The translations under genes were made by a program, and so were the position numbers. Below the pieces are notes generated by a model. The model was not told the DNA's origin. It ran no database searches and saw nothing but the letters and a program-made list of their open reading frames with translations. A stretch of DNA of 64,000 bases from an uncultured Holophaga sp. (lineage in GTDB: Bacteria; Acidobacteriota; Holophagae; Holophagales; Holophagaceae): contig NZ_OY781925.1 in the NCBI RefSeq assembly GCF_963677305.1, forward strand, positions 2,563,501 through 2,627,500. Reading direction: 5' to 3'. This document shows, piece by piece, positions 24,620 through 32,008 of this stretch (position 1 is its first letter; each line of letters starts with the position of its first letter).

Positions 24620-25030
24620 ATGAAGGCTCATGATCAAAGCTCACCGATAGACCGAGAGTTCAAGCTTCTCGAGCATGTCTTTACCACCTACAAAAACGCT
24701 AAGGCCGCCGAGTCCAATCGGCACGCAGTCGATGACCCAAACCGGGTCGAAGCGGACCTTGCAGAAATAGAGAAAGCCCATCTCAATCTTCTTCAAAGCA
24801 AACTGAACGCGACTATTGCCAAAGAAATCTTAGGAGGTATGGCCAGGTCTTCCTCTGAGAATGCGCGATTTAGCCGAATGCTATTTGCACTCAATATTGT
24901 CATTGCCGCAGCGACTGTGTTTTACACCTGGATCACATGGCAATCAGTTAGAGCAATGCGCCAGGGTAACGAAATCCAGATACAAGCCCTCCAGAATCAA
25001 TCTCATAATCAAAAGAACAACCTTAAGTAA
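24620..25030 (+). CDS. Cassette 15 membrane-anchored coiled-coil protein
   Basis: 136 residues. A long charged helical N-terminal part ('EADLAEIEKAHLNLLQSKLNA') is followed by one membrane helix ('FALNIVIAAATVFYTWITW') and a short Gln/Asn-rich tail. No family is recognised. The topology suggests a cytoplasmic coiled coil tethered to the inner membrane. Confidence 0.65.
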   Translation: MKAHDQSSPIDREFKLLEHVFTTYKNAKAAESNRHAVDDPNRVEADLAEIEKAHLNLLQSKLNATIAKEILGGMARSSSENARFSRMLFALNIVIAAATVFYTWITWQSVRAMRQGNEIQIQALQNQSHNQKNNLK

Positions 25031-25042
25031 GCATCCCCAATG

Positions 25043-25167
25043 GCCTAACCTTCCGTTCAAACCGGACCCAACAGCCACGGTCTTCCAATCTCCCCCATGC
25101 ATCCCGCTTTCTCGTCCCCTTCGCTCATCCCACCGGCTATTGGTCCGGTTAACTCTATTCGTTAGGC
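25043..25167 (+). repeat. attC site 15
   Basis: GCCTAAC to GTTAGGC, 125 bp. It has small changes in the arms (AACCGGACC, GGCTATTGG). Confidence 0.92.
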
Positions 25168-25175
25168 CTGCTCCC

Positions 25176-25562
25176 ATGAGAAAGTCACTCGCAATTAGCC
25201 TCTGCATCCTTTGCGCCTGCCTTGGTTTTCTTGGCGGTGCGATTGCAGCAACAAAGTATTGGGTCAGACCAAATCATGTCTTCACACAGATATTAGCTGA
25301 CTCCTTTTCCACCTTTGTCGACCTTACAGAGCTACGGAGATCCCATGTCGACAGCGTCATTCAGTCCAAGGAACTTCAACTCGATGGTCATATCATTGCC
25401 TTGGGCATCTTCGCTAATGAGCGTAATGAAAATGGGCAAAAAGCTCGAAAATTCTTAAGAAAAATCTCAGCATATAGGTCCAAAGTTGATTACAAATCCA
25501 ATCACCCTGAATTCGACCCAAAGGTAAAAGAAATTCTCCAGCTTGCCTCCCTGCAGCCCTAA
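25176..25562 (+). CDS. Cassette 16 exported or anchored hypothetical protein
   Basis: 128 residues from the ATG at 25176. N-terminal hydrophobic segment 'LAISLCILCACLGFLGGAI' is a signal peptide or single anchor. The rest is a small soluble domain with 'VFTQILADSFSTFVDLTELRR'. The stop codon overlaps the attC16 core. No family is recognised. Confidence 0.65.
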   Translation: MRKSLAISLCILCACLGFLGGAIAATKYWVRPNHVFTQILADSFSTFVDLTELRRSHVDSVIQSKELQLDGHIIALGIFANERNENGQKARKFLRKISAYRSKVDYKSNHPEFDPKVKEILQLASLQP

Positions 25563-25664
25563 CCAATCGTTCAACCCGGACCCAACAGCCACGATCTTCC
25601 AATCTCCCCCATGCATCCCGCTTTCTCGTCCCCTTCGCTCATCCCACCGGCTGTTGGTCCGGTT
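25557..25664 (+). repeat. attC site 16, left part (interrupted)
   Basis: Starts with the CCCTAAC variant and ends at CCGGTT, exactly where attC11 is interrupted. It is followed by the left end of the IS91-like element. No right half is found downstream. Confidence 0.87.
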
Positions 25665-25905
25665 AATAGTGAGGATTTCGGGCGGCCGCGGCAGGGCATG
25701 ACTTTTCACCTTTAGCTCTCCGGCCGCGTGAAATCCGGTGTTGAGCCTAGCCGATGGGCGGGCGGGCCTCGATCTTGCCTTTGGGGAAATCGAGCTCCGC
25801 TGGCTGGCTTTTGGGCTGCAGCCCTGTTGCCATCGGGCTTTGCCAGGCTGTCCGACACCCTCTGTCGAGCGCCTGTCCGGTCATCCATCCACACGCCGTC
25901 CGTTA
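25665..25905 (-). mobile_element. Left-end remnant of a third IS91-like element
   Basis: It matches 15108-15340 closely: AATAGTGAGGATTTCGGGCG start, the hairpin arms GCGGCCGC and CGGCCGCGTGAAATCC, and the CGATGGGCGGGCGGGCCTCG block. It then breaks off into an IS110-family fragment. No transposase gene remains. Confidence 0.85.
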
Positions 25906-25945
25906 AGTCTCACAGTTAAAGACTGGTTTCGGCTTATGGAGTAGA

Positions 25946-26400
25946 CACTCGCCCGGGTCTCAGCCTGCATCCTGATTGCCGAGCTGGGCGTTGATATGAG
26001 CCCATGGCCCACCCAGCGACACATCGCAGCCTGGGGAGGCGTGGCCCCAGGCTGCCGCGAGAGCGGCGGCAAGACCCACCGCGCCGCCGTCCGCAAGGGT
26101 AACCCCTATGTCTGCACCACCCTGGTCGAGTGTGCCGGTGCCGCCTCTCGCACCCGCGACACCCACTTGGCCGACGCCTACCGCCGCCTCTGTGCCCGCA
26201 CCGGCAGCAAGATGAAGGCAAAGGTCGCACTGGCCCGAAAACTGCTCATAATTGTCTATCACATCCTCAATCGCATGGAGCCCTTCCATGAACCCAGCCG
26301 CCCTACCGAACACCCAGCCCGCCGCCAGCGAGCCATCCAGAAACACCTCCGCGAGCTACACCGACTGGGATACAACATCGCCCCGATATACAACTGCTAA
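25946..26400 (+). pseudogene. IS110-family transposase C-terminal fragment
   Basis: It encodes the Transposase_20 region of an IS110/IS1111 transposase: 'SPWPTQRHIAAWGGVAPGCRES', 'RKGNPYVCTTLVECAGAASRT' (in parts) and a terminal 'HLRELHRLGYNIAPI'. There is no N-terminal DEDD domain and no clean start. The fragment lies in the opposite orientation to the one at 18404-18910 and derives from a different IS110 member. Confidence 0.85.
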
Positions 26401-26449
26401 CTCGCGCTACAACAGCAGTTCGTCTTGGCTTTCATGACAGGCCCGCCCG

Positions 26450-26731
26450 ATGAACCCCGAACTCTACAAGAAAGCGATCGAGCATAACCAGGAGGCTGCC
26501 AAGCTAAACGACCGCTTGGCAAGAATGGGTATTACACTCGGACCGTTAGCAATTGCAGTGGGCATCTGGATGGCGTATCACTACAACATCTTTCACACCA
26601 ATGTAATAACGAGTGGAACTACCGACTATTTTCGAACCAAAACCATTTCAGGGCTCATAATAGTGGGTATTGCAGCTCTATTTTTATCAATGAAATGGCT
26701 CTACAATAAACGCAAAGCTTCGAGTGCCTAA
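26450..26731 (+). CDS. Cassette 17 small membrane protein
   Basis: 93 residues. A charged helical N-terminus ('YKKAIEHNQEAAKLNDRLAR') precedes two membrane helices ('LGPLAIAVGIWMAYHYNIF' and 'SGLIIVGIAALFLSMKWLY'). The preceding attC core has been lost, replaced by IS remnants. The 3' attC is present but truncated. No family is recognised. Confidence 0.7.
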   Translation: MNPELYKKAIEHNQEAAKLNDRLARMGITLGPLAIAVGIWMAYHYNIFHTNVITSGTTDYFRTKTISGLIIVGIAALFLSMKWLYNKRKASSA

Positions 26732-26830
26732 CCTTCCGTTCAACCTGGACCCAACAGCCACGATCTGCCAATCTCCCCCATGCATCCCGCTTCCTCGTCC
26801 CCTCCGCTCACCCCACCGGCTATTGGTCCG
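26726..26830 (+). repeat. attC site 17, truncated at right
   Basis: GCCTAAC start and both arms to GGTCCG. The expected GTTAACTCCTTTCGTTAGGC end is replaced by unrelated sequence (ACAATAGCACGATAGGCC). Probably not recombinogenic. Confidence 0.82.
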
Positions 26831-26873
26831 ACAATAGCACGATAGGCCATTTCCATGCATCTTTTACGTCGAG

Positions 26874-27179
26874 TCAGTTCGCCAGATTGGATCGCCGTAT
26901 GATTCGCTCGGAACGGGTTACGTACACAATCCAGATTGAACGTCCTTCAACTCGATAGAAGACGCGGCACGGCGGGACAACGACTTCCCGATGAGGCAAC
27001 TCGGGAAACTCCGGCACTTTTCGACCGCTCTCAGGGAACATCTCCAGCCGGTCAACCGACTCCTGCACCTTCGCTACAATCACCCTTGTCGCTTCAAGGT
27101 TTTCCAAAGCAATGCAGGCTCCGACCTCTCGAAGCTGCTCCAAAGCCCTCTCCGTCCAGTGGACTTTCAGGCGAACCAC
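26874..27179 (-). CDS. RelE/ParE-family toxin
   Basis: 101 residues with the RelE/ParE fold pattern: 'LKVHWTERALEQLREVGACI' at the start, 'DRLEMFPESGRKVPEF' in the middle and 'RVFYRVEGRSIWIVYVTRS' near the C-terminus. Such toxins block translation (RelE) or gyrase (ParE); which one applies is not clear. The gene overlaps the upstream antitoxin by 13 bases. It is read against the direction of the other cassettes, as is common for toxin-antitoxin pairs with their own promoter. Confidence 0.88.
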   Translation of the reverse strand: MVRLKVHWTERALEQLREVGACIALENLEATRVIVAKVQESVDRLEMFPESGRKVPEFPELPHREVVVPPCRVFYRVEGRSIWIVYVTRSERIIRRSNLAN

Positions 27180-27430
27180 AGGGCCATCCGCTTTTTGGCC
27201 TCGTCATTTGGAATTGTTCGCCCAGCAGCAACGTCCATCTCACCCATCGCAATTCCCTCAAGGATCTCAAGGCGCTGGGCCATGGCCTCAAAGGTTTCTG
27301 GATCCACCATGTACGCGCCCACTTCACCATGCTCCGTAATTGCAGCAGGTACATGTGTTTGGCGAAGCTCGGCCATCACTTCAGTGGCGTAACGCTTGAT
27401 CTCGGTCACCGGCTTCATCACTGTCTGCAT
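27167..27430 (-). CDS. Phd/YefM-family antitoxin
   Basis: 87 residues with the Phd/YefM N-terminal DNA-binding pattern ('VTEIKRYATEVMAELRQTHVPAAITEHGEVGAYMVDP', read in pieces) and an acidic flexible C-terminus that would wrap the toxin. It is the first gene of the pair. Antitoxins of this type repress their own promoter, which should lie around 27431-27480. It lies in the last cassette-like unit, and such pairs can stabilise integron arrays. Confidence 0.88.
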   Translation of the reverse strand: MQTVMKPVTEIKRYATEVMAELRQTHVPAAITEHGEVGAYMVDPETFEAMAQRLEILEGIAMGEMDVAAGRTIPNDEAKKRMALWFA

Positions 27431-27484
27431 ACGGCCCCCAGTGATACAAGTTTATCACTTTCGTTCTCCAACGCTACCCGACTT

Positions 27485-27596
27485 GGCCTCTCCCCTTCCG
27501 CTCAACCCGGACGCCACAGCCACTATCAACCTCCTCCCCCGTGCATTCAGACTTTTCGTCCCCTTCGTTCATCTCACCGGCTGTACCGCCAGTTCA
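27485..27596 (+). repeat. Degenerate attC-like remnant at array end
   Basis: It shares with attC12 the block CTCAACCCGGACGCCACAGCC, a CATCAACCTCC-like spacer (here TATCAACCTCC) and the CGTCCCCTTCG...CTCA...CACCGGCTG right side. It lacks both GCCTAAC and GTTAGGC cores. It marks the distal end of the recognisable array. Confidence 0.7.
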
Positions 27597-27601
27597 ACCC
27601 C

Positions 27602-27775
27602 GATGAAAGCCCTGGATCCGCCCGGTGTAGGGTGTCTGGGGCCGCCCCGCGCAGGGGGGGCGGTCGGCAAGCCGACCGCGTTCAGAAGGGAAGGGGCAGC
27701 CAGGGGCACGCTGGCGTGCCCTGGTCTGCCCCTTCCCCTCTGAACCAGCCCCAGGCAACCCTGGTGGGTCGCTGA
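27602..27775 (+). repeat. Dispersed repeat, right copy flanking the integron
   Basis: An inverted copy of 6650-6824, with the partial match at 1-75 extending to about 27805. It contains a GGTCGGCAAGCCGACC hairpin and a second strong palindrome, CAGGGGCACG...CGTGCCCTG. It is non-coding. The rest of 27776-27995 shows no gene. Confidence 0.75.
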
Positions 27776-27995
27776 CTATCCGTGTTCATCTGTGTTATCC
27801 GTGGCCCGGAATGCTTTCCTGACACCAGACCCGTTCCACCGCAGCTGAGATTTGTCGACAACCAAGTTATCTTATTCAATAACCATCTACCTTCGCACCC
27901 AGTAGTACCCGAGCACGGCTAACCCCGTCCTGTGAAACAGCTCCAATACCAAGCCTATTGCTAAACTCACACCATTAGAAGCCATCAGGATCGTT

Positions 27996-28538
27996 ATGAA
28001 CGGAACCGTCTACCTATCAGATGTAATCAAGCGATTTCGTGAGGCACAGGCACAATCTGACCGCGCCATCGCTCAAGTCCCCTTTGAGCTTTGGAGTCAT
28101 CGCCTGGATCCAGAATCGAACAGCATTACCACTCTCATCCTGCATCTCTCTGGCAACATGCTCTCTCGCTGGACAGACTTTCTGCAAAGCGATGGAGAGA
28201 AGCCCAACCGAAATCGGGATTCTGAGTTTGAAGACCCAGAAGCGTTATCCCAGCAGGCTCTTTTGGATCGGCTTTCAAGTGGATGGTCTTGCTTATTTGG
28301 ATCCCTCGCCAGTCTCACAGAAAATGATCTAGAACGAATCATCACAATACGTTCGCAGCCGCACACCGTTGTGGAGGCCATCAATCGTCAGCTTGCCCAT
28401 TACCCTTACCATGTGGGCCAGCTTGTTTTCCTTGCCAAGCACCTGGTCGGTCCCAGCTGGCAGACTTTAAGCGTTCCAAGGCATGGCTCGGTTGCCTACA
28501 ATGCCGCTATGTTTAAGGGCCCGACTGAGGCCACTTAA
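27996..28538 (+). CDS. DinB-superfamily (DUF1572) protein
   Basis: 180 residues. The pattern 'LILHLSGNMLSRWTDFLQSDGE' with 'RDSEFEDPE', and the later 'HYPYHVGQLVFLAKHL', are typical of DUF1572, a DinB/YfiT-like four-helix fold. The histidines near residues 50, 132 and 136 would be the metal ligands. Family members are thought to be metal-dependent, thiol-linked enzymes; no substrate is known. The gene lies outside the attC array, between the dispersed repeat and an IS110 remnant. It could be an old cassette that has lost its attC. Confidence 0.8.
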   Translation: MNGTVYLSDVIKRFREAQAQSDRAIAQVPFELWSHRLDPESNSITTLILHLSGNMLSRWTDFLQSDGEKPNRNRDSEFEDPEALSQQALLDRLSSGWSCLFGSLASLTENDLERIITIRSQPHTVVEAINRQLAHYPYHVGQLVFLAKHLVGPSWQTLSVPRHGSVAYNAAMFKGPTEAT

Positions 28539-28589
28539 GAGCCCCAACATCAAACCATTGATAACATTGATCATCCAGATTCCATCTTC

Positions 28590-28680
28590 ACAGCTCCCCT
28601 CCTGCCGAGCTTGGCCGCTCGCTGGTGGAGTGGGTTGAGGGTGGGTTCCGGGGTGCCCCCGGTTCCAGGGGTTCGATCCC
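28590..28680 (-). mobile_element. Short IS110-family 3' remnant
   Basis: It resembles 18445-18530, the 3' end of the IS110 fragment. Shared blocks are GAGCTTGGC, GGTGGAGT and GGTTGAGGGTG. Only about 90 bp remain. Confidence 0.5.
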
Positions 28681-28700
28681 CAGGGATCGGGGGGGCGGAC

Positions 28701-29080
28701 ATGGCGCAACGAAGACCATGGATTATGGGCACCCTGGGGATCGTCCTGGTCTGCCAGGGACTTCAGGGACAGTCCCAGACGACTGGACTGCCCCTCCAGG
28801 ACTGGATCAGCGCCGAGAAACCAGCAGTGCAGGCCCGAGGTCTCGGCCTGGTTCAGGATGGCTGAAGAGAAAGCCCTTTTCGACCTGGAGCTACACCTTC
28901 TTCGACTTGGACGGCGATGGCATCCCCGAGCTGCTTCAACGCACCCGGGTTCCCCTGCCCGAACCGGTGGCTGGCAGCAGCGAGGGGTTGGGCAGCTTCT
29001 TCATGCGGGACAGCATCCACCGGTGGAGGGGGGACACCTTCACCCTCGCCGGGACCCGGCTCTGGACCCAGGATTTCTGA
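28701..29080 (+). pseudogene. Frameshifted secreted protein gene
   Basis: An ATG at 28701 opens a frame with a signal peptide ('WIMGTLGIVLVCQGLQGQ') that stops at 28865. A second frame, shifted by one base, continues from about 28850: 'WLKRKPFSTWSYTFFDLDGDG' and 'FMRDSIHRWRGDTFTLAGTRLW', ending at 29080. Together they read like one small exported protein with an FG-GAP/VCBS-like 'FDLDGDGIPEL' repeat. A single indel near 28850-28865 would explain this. It could also be a sequencing error. Confidence 0.55.
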
Positions 29081-29131
29081 AAGACCAGGGGCTCTCTTGC
29101 CTCGCTCAGCTCCCGGTGGTCCAATCCCCCC

Positions 29132-29905
29132 ATGGACCTCTGGGACTCCCACTGCCATCTCCAGGATCCCCGCTACGGCGGGGACTGCGAAGGGGTGATC
29201 GCCCGGGCGCGATCCGCCGGGGTCAAGGGGATGGTCTGCTGTGGTACCCGGGAAGGGGACTGGGAGGCGGTGCTGACCCTGGCCCAGCTCCACCGGGAGT
29301 TGATCCCCTGCCTGGGACTGCACCCCTGGTTCGTTGCGGAGGCCTCGCCCCACTGGCTGGAGCACCTGGAAGAGGCCGCCCGGACGCACCCCGTCGGGAT
29401 CGGCGAGTGCGGCCTGGACTTCGCCCTGGAGCCGACCGACCGTCCCCTCCAGGAAGGGGTCTTCCGGGCCCAGGTGCGCCTGGCAGTGGCCCTGGACCGC
29501 CCGCTCTCCATCCACTGCCGGAAAGCCTGGGAGAGCCTGGGCCGCATCGCCCGGGAAGAGGGCCTGCCGGAACGGGGGGCCGTGATCCATGCCTTCTCGG
29601 GATCGCCTGAGATCGCCCGGGAGCTGCAGAATCTGGGCTTTTCCCTGGGCTTCGGCTGCTCCCTGGCCAACCCCGGGAGCCGTCGGGCCGCCAGGGCCCT
29701 GCAGGCCACCCGGGAGGATCGCCTGCTCCTGGAGACCGATTCGCCGGACATCCCTCCCCGCCACCTGCCGGGCTGGCCCCCGGAGGCCCTGAACGAGCCC
29801 CGCTATCTCGCCCTGGTGGCCGAGACCGCCGCGGCCCTCCTGGGTCGGCCGGAGGCTGAGGTGGCGGCCCTGGCGGCGGCCAACACCCGGCGGATCTTCG
29901 CCTGA
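29132..29905 (+). CDS. TatD-family metal-dependent hydrolase
   Basis: 257 residues, normal family length. The metal-site motifs are in order: H-x-H in 'WDSHCHLQD', E in 'GIGECGLDF', H in 'SIHCRKAWE', H in 'VIHAFSGSP' and D in 'LLETDSPDIPP'. TatD proteins are Mg2+-dependent DNases of the amidohydrolase TIM-barrel fold, linked to DNA repair and turnover. The sequence suggests a complete, active enzyme. No operon partner is evident. Confidence 0.92.
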   Translation: MDLWDSHCHLQDPRYGGDCEGVIARARSAGVKGMVCCGTREGDWEAVLTLAQLHRELIPCLGLHPWFVAEASPHWLEHLEEAARTHPVGIGECGLDFALEPTDRPLQEGVFRAQVRLAVALDRPLSIHCRKAWESLGRIAREEGLPERGAVIHAFSGSPEIARELQNLGFSLGFGCSLANPGSRRAARALQATREDRLLLETDSPDIPPRHLPGWPPEALNEPRYLALVAETAAALLGRPEAEVAALAAANTRRIFA

Positions 29906-30001
29906 CAGCCCACATCCGACCGCCCTGGAACACCGACCGGCGATCTCCAGCCCCTCAGCGGCTGCCTATCGATAGAATCGCCATGCCCCTCAGGAGTAGG
30001 C

Positions 30002-31420
30002 ATGCCCCCCGTGACCGAGGCCAGCGGAGCCGCCGCTCCCCCCGCCCACCCCCGCCGGTACAAGCGGGATCCAGAAGCGCTCGGCCGCTTCCGGGAGGCC
30101 CTCGCGGTGGAGCCCCACTCCCCGGTGATCCGGCGCCTCTACGCCATGTTCCTCCTGGGACAGGGGAGCTTCACCGAAGCCCTGCCCCTGCTCGAGAGCC
30201 TGGGGGAGGAAGGCCGGACCGAGGGGGACTGGAACTACCAGATGGCCCTGGCCCTACTGGGACTGGGACGGGAGGCGGAGGCCGAAGCCCTGGTGGACAC
30301 GCCGGAGTCCTGCGCCAAGCTGGGCTATCAGGCGGCGGACCTGGGGCGTTGGGGGGCCTTTGGCCAACTCACCGCCAAGGCCCTGAGCCTGGCCCCGGAG
30401 GCGCCGGGTGCCGTCTTCGACCGGGCCATCGCCCTCGACTACCTGGGGGAGTACCGGAGTGCCATCGCCCTGCTGGAGGACCTGGAGGCCCGCCCCGGCC
30501 TGGACCCGGCCCTGAAGATCCGGGCCCGGATGCACCGGGGACAGAGCCTGCTGCTCCTGGGGGATCTGCTGACGGGCTTCCGGCTCATGGAATCCAGGCT
30601 CCCCACCCTGGGATTGCCCCCCCTGCCCTATCCGGAGTGGGACGGCAGTGATATGGCCGGGACCCCCCTCCTGGTGCGGGGCGAGCAGGGCTACGGGGAT
30701 TTCATCATGGGCTTGCGCTACATCCCCCTCCTGGCCCGGCGGGGAGCCCGGGTCTTCGTGGAGCCCATGGAAGGCACGGTGGAGCTGCTGAGAACCTGTC
30801 CGGGCGTGGCGGGGCTCCTGGGTGAGGTAGCCCTGCCCCCCGGCACCCAGCAGGTCCAGCTGCTCTCCCTGCCCCACCTCCTGGGGACCCACACGGGCGA
30901 CATCCCTGCCCCCATCCCCTACCTGAGCGCTGCAGGCTGCAGCCCCAACCGGCCCCGTATCGAAGCGGCCATCCGGGCCTGTCCGGGACGCCGCCTGGGT
31001 CTGGTCTGGGCCGGCCACCCCAGGCACCCCCGGGATGCGGAGCGGAGCATCCCCCCCACCGCTCTGGCCCCCCTCGCCTCGGTGCCGGGGGTGACCTGGT
31101 TCAGCCTGCAGAAATCGGATGTCCCCCGGCCGGAGATCCCCCTGATGGAGCTCGGCCCCCTCCTGGGGGACTTCAGCGACACGGCCCTGGCCCTGGAGCT
31201 GCTGGACGGGGTGGTGACCGTGGATACCAGCGTGGCCCACCTGGCCGGAGCCCTGGGTCGCCCCGGCTGGGTGCTGCTGAACCGCTTCCCGGACTGGCGC
31301 TGGCTTCTGGACCGGGGCGACTCCCCCTGGTATCCCTCCCTGCGCCTGCGGCGCCAGAGCCGCCACTGGGACTGGGCGACGCTGGTCCGGCAGGTGGCCA
31401 CCGAGCTGGGAGGCCACTGA
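30002..31420 (+). CDS. TPR protein with glycosyltransferase-9-like domain
   Basis: 472 residues. The N-terminal ~200 residues are tetratricopeptide-like helical repeats ('ALGRFREALAVEPHSPVIRR', 'DRAIALDYLGEYRSAIALLE'). The C-terminal half begins near 'LLVRGEQGYGDFIMGLRYIP' and ends in 'VTVDTSVAHLAGALGRPGWV' and 'LLDRGDSPWYPSLRL', the signature of the TPR/GT9-like proteins that modify surface glycans or flagellin. It is cytoplasmic. No acceptor can be inferred from the neighbours. Confidence 0.85.
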   Translation: MPPVTEASGAAAPPAHPRRYKRDPEALGRFREALAVEPHSPVIRRLYAMFLLGQGSFTEALPLLESLGEEGRTEGDWNYQMALALLGLGREAEAEALVDTPESCAKLGYQAADLGRWGAFGQLTAKALSLAPEAPGAVFDRAIALDYLGEYRSAIALLEDLEARPGLDPALKIRARMHRGQSLLLLGDLLTGFRLMESRLPTLGLPPLPYPEWDGSDMAGTPLLVRGEQGYGDFIMGLRYIPLLARRGARVFVEPMEGTVELLRTCPGVAGLLGEVALPPGTQQVQLLSLPHLLGTHTGDIPAPIPYLSAAGCSPNRPRIEAAIRACPGRRLGLVWAGHPRHPRDAERSIPPTALAPLASVPGVTWFSLQKSDVPRPEIPLMELGPLLGDFSDTALALELLDGVVTVDTSVAHLAGALGRPGWVLLNRFPDWRWLLDRGDSPWYPSLRLRRQSRHWDWATLVRQVATELGGH

Positions 31421-31479
31421 AAAGGCTCGACGGACCTACCGGACTTTGCTGGAGTGGAGGGGCACCCCCTGGAGCCCAC

Positions 31480-31974
31480 ATGCGCCTGCCGAAGCCCCTC
31501 ACCCTCCTGCTCCTGAGCCTGGGGTTCCTGGTGCCGGCCATGGCCTCCGGGCCTGTGGCCCAGGACCAGGGCCGCATCGTCTACCCCAGGGCCATGGCCC
31601 ACTGCCCCGATTGCCGCCGGGCCTGGCTGAGGGCGCAGCTCAAGGTCCTGGCCGAGCACCCCGAGGAGCTGCCCCTCAAGCCCGGCAAGGATGGGGGCCA
31701 GATCGTCTTCCCCAGGGAGATCGCCCACTGCCCGCCCTGCATGCGGCTCTGGCTGAGCAACCACATCGAGGAGCCTGAGGCTGATGCCCCCGCTCAGGCC
31801 GAGGCGGCCCCCAAGCCGGAGAGCGAGCCGGTCCCTGACCCGGCCCAGGACCGGGGCGACGGCATTCCCCGGACCTCCGAGGGCAAGATCATCTACCCCA
31901 GGGAAATCCGGGGCTGCGAACCCTGCAAGCGCCTCTGGCTGGCCCAGCAGCTCTCCAAGGGCAAGGTGAAGTGA
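31480..31974 (+). CDS. Exported protein with three CxxC repeats
   Basis: 164 residues. The signal peptide 'LTLLLLSLGFLVPAMASG' is followed by three copies of a ~25-residue unit: a G-x-IV(Y/F)PR start, then C-x-x-C, then R-x-W-L. They are 'RIVYPRAMAHCPDCRRAWL', 'QIVFPREIAHCPPCMRLWL' and 'KIIYPREIRGCEPCKRLWL'. A Pro/Glu/Ala-rich linker separates repeats 2 and 3. The CxxC pairs could bind metal or haem-free redox partners; they are not CxxCH, so not c-type haem sites. I know no named family. Confidence 0.8.
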   Translation: MRLPKPLTLLLLSLGFLVPAMASGPVAQDQGRIVYPRAMAHCPDCRRAWLRAQLKVLAEHPEELPLKPGKDGGQIVFPREIAHCPPCMRLWLSNHIEEPEADAPAQAEAAPKPESEPVPDPAQDRGDGIPRTSEGKIIYPREIRGCEPCKRLWLAQQLSKGKVK

Positions 31975-32008
31975 TCCTGCGGCATCTCATCCTCCAGGGG
32001 GAACCGTC

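Noticed and set aside
8578..26830. Regularly spaced repeats considered as a CRISPR array
   Set aside because: Units are ~125 bp with internal two-fold symmetry and are separated by 400-1600 bp of gene-bearing DNA. No short constant spacer and no cas genes; they are attC sites.
26936..27775. 279-codon plus-strand ORF over the toxin-antitoxin genes
   Set aside because: Antisense to two well-matched genes and runs into attC-remnant and repeat DNA; no domain.
28668..28685. GGGGTTCGATCCCC, resembling a tRNA T-arm
   Set aside because: No acceptor stem, D-arm or anticodon arm fits around it; it lies in an IS110-derived stretch.
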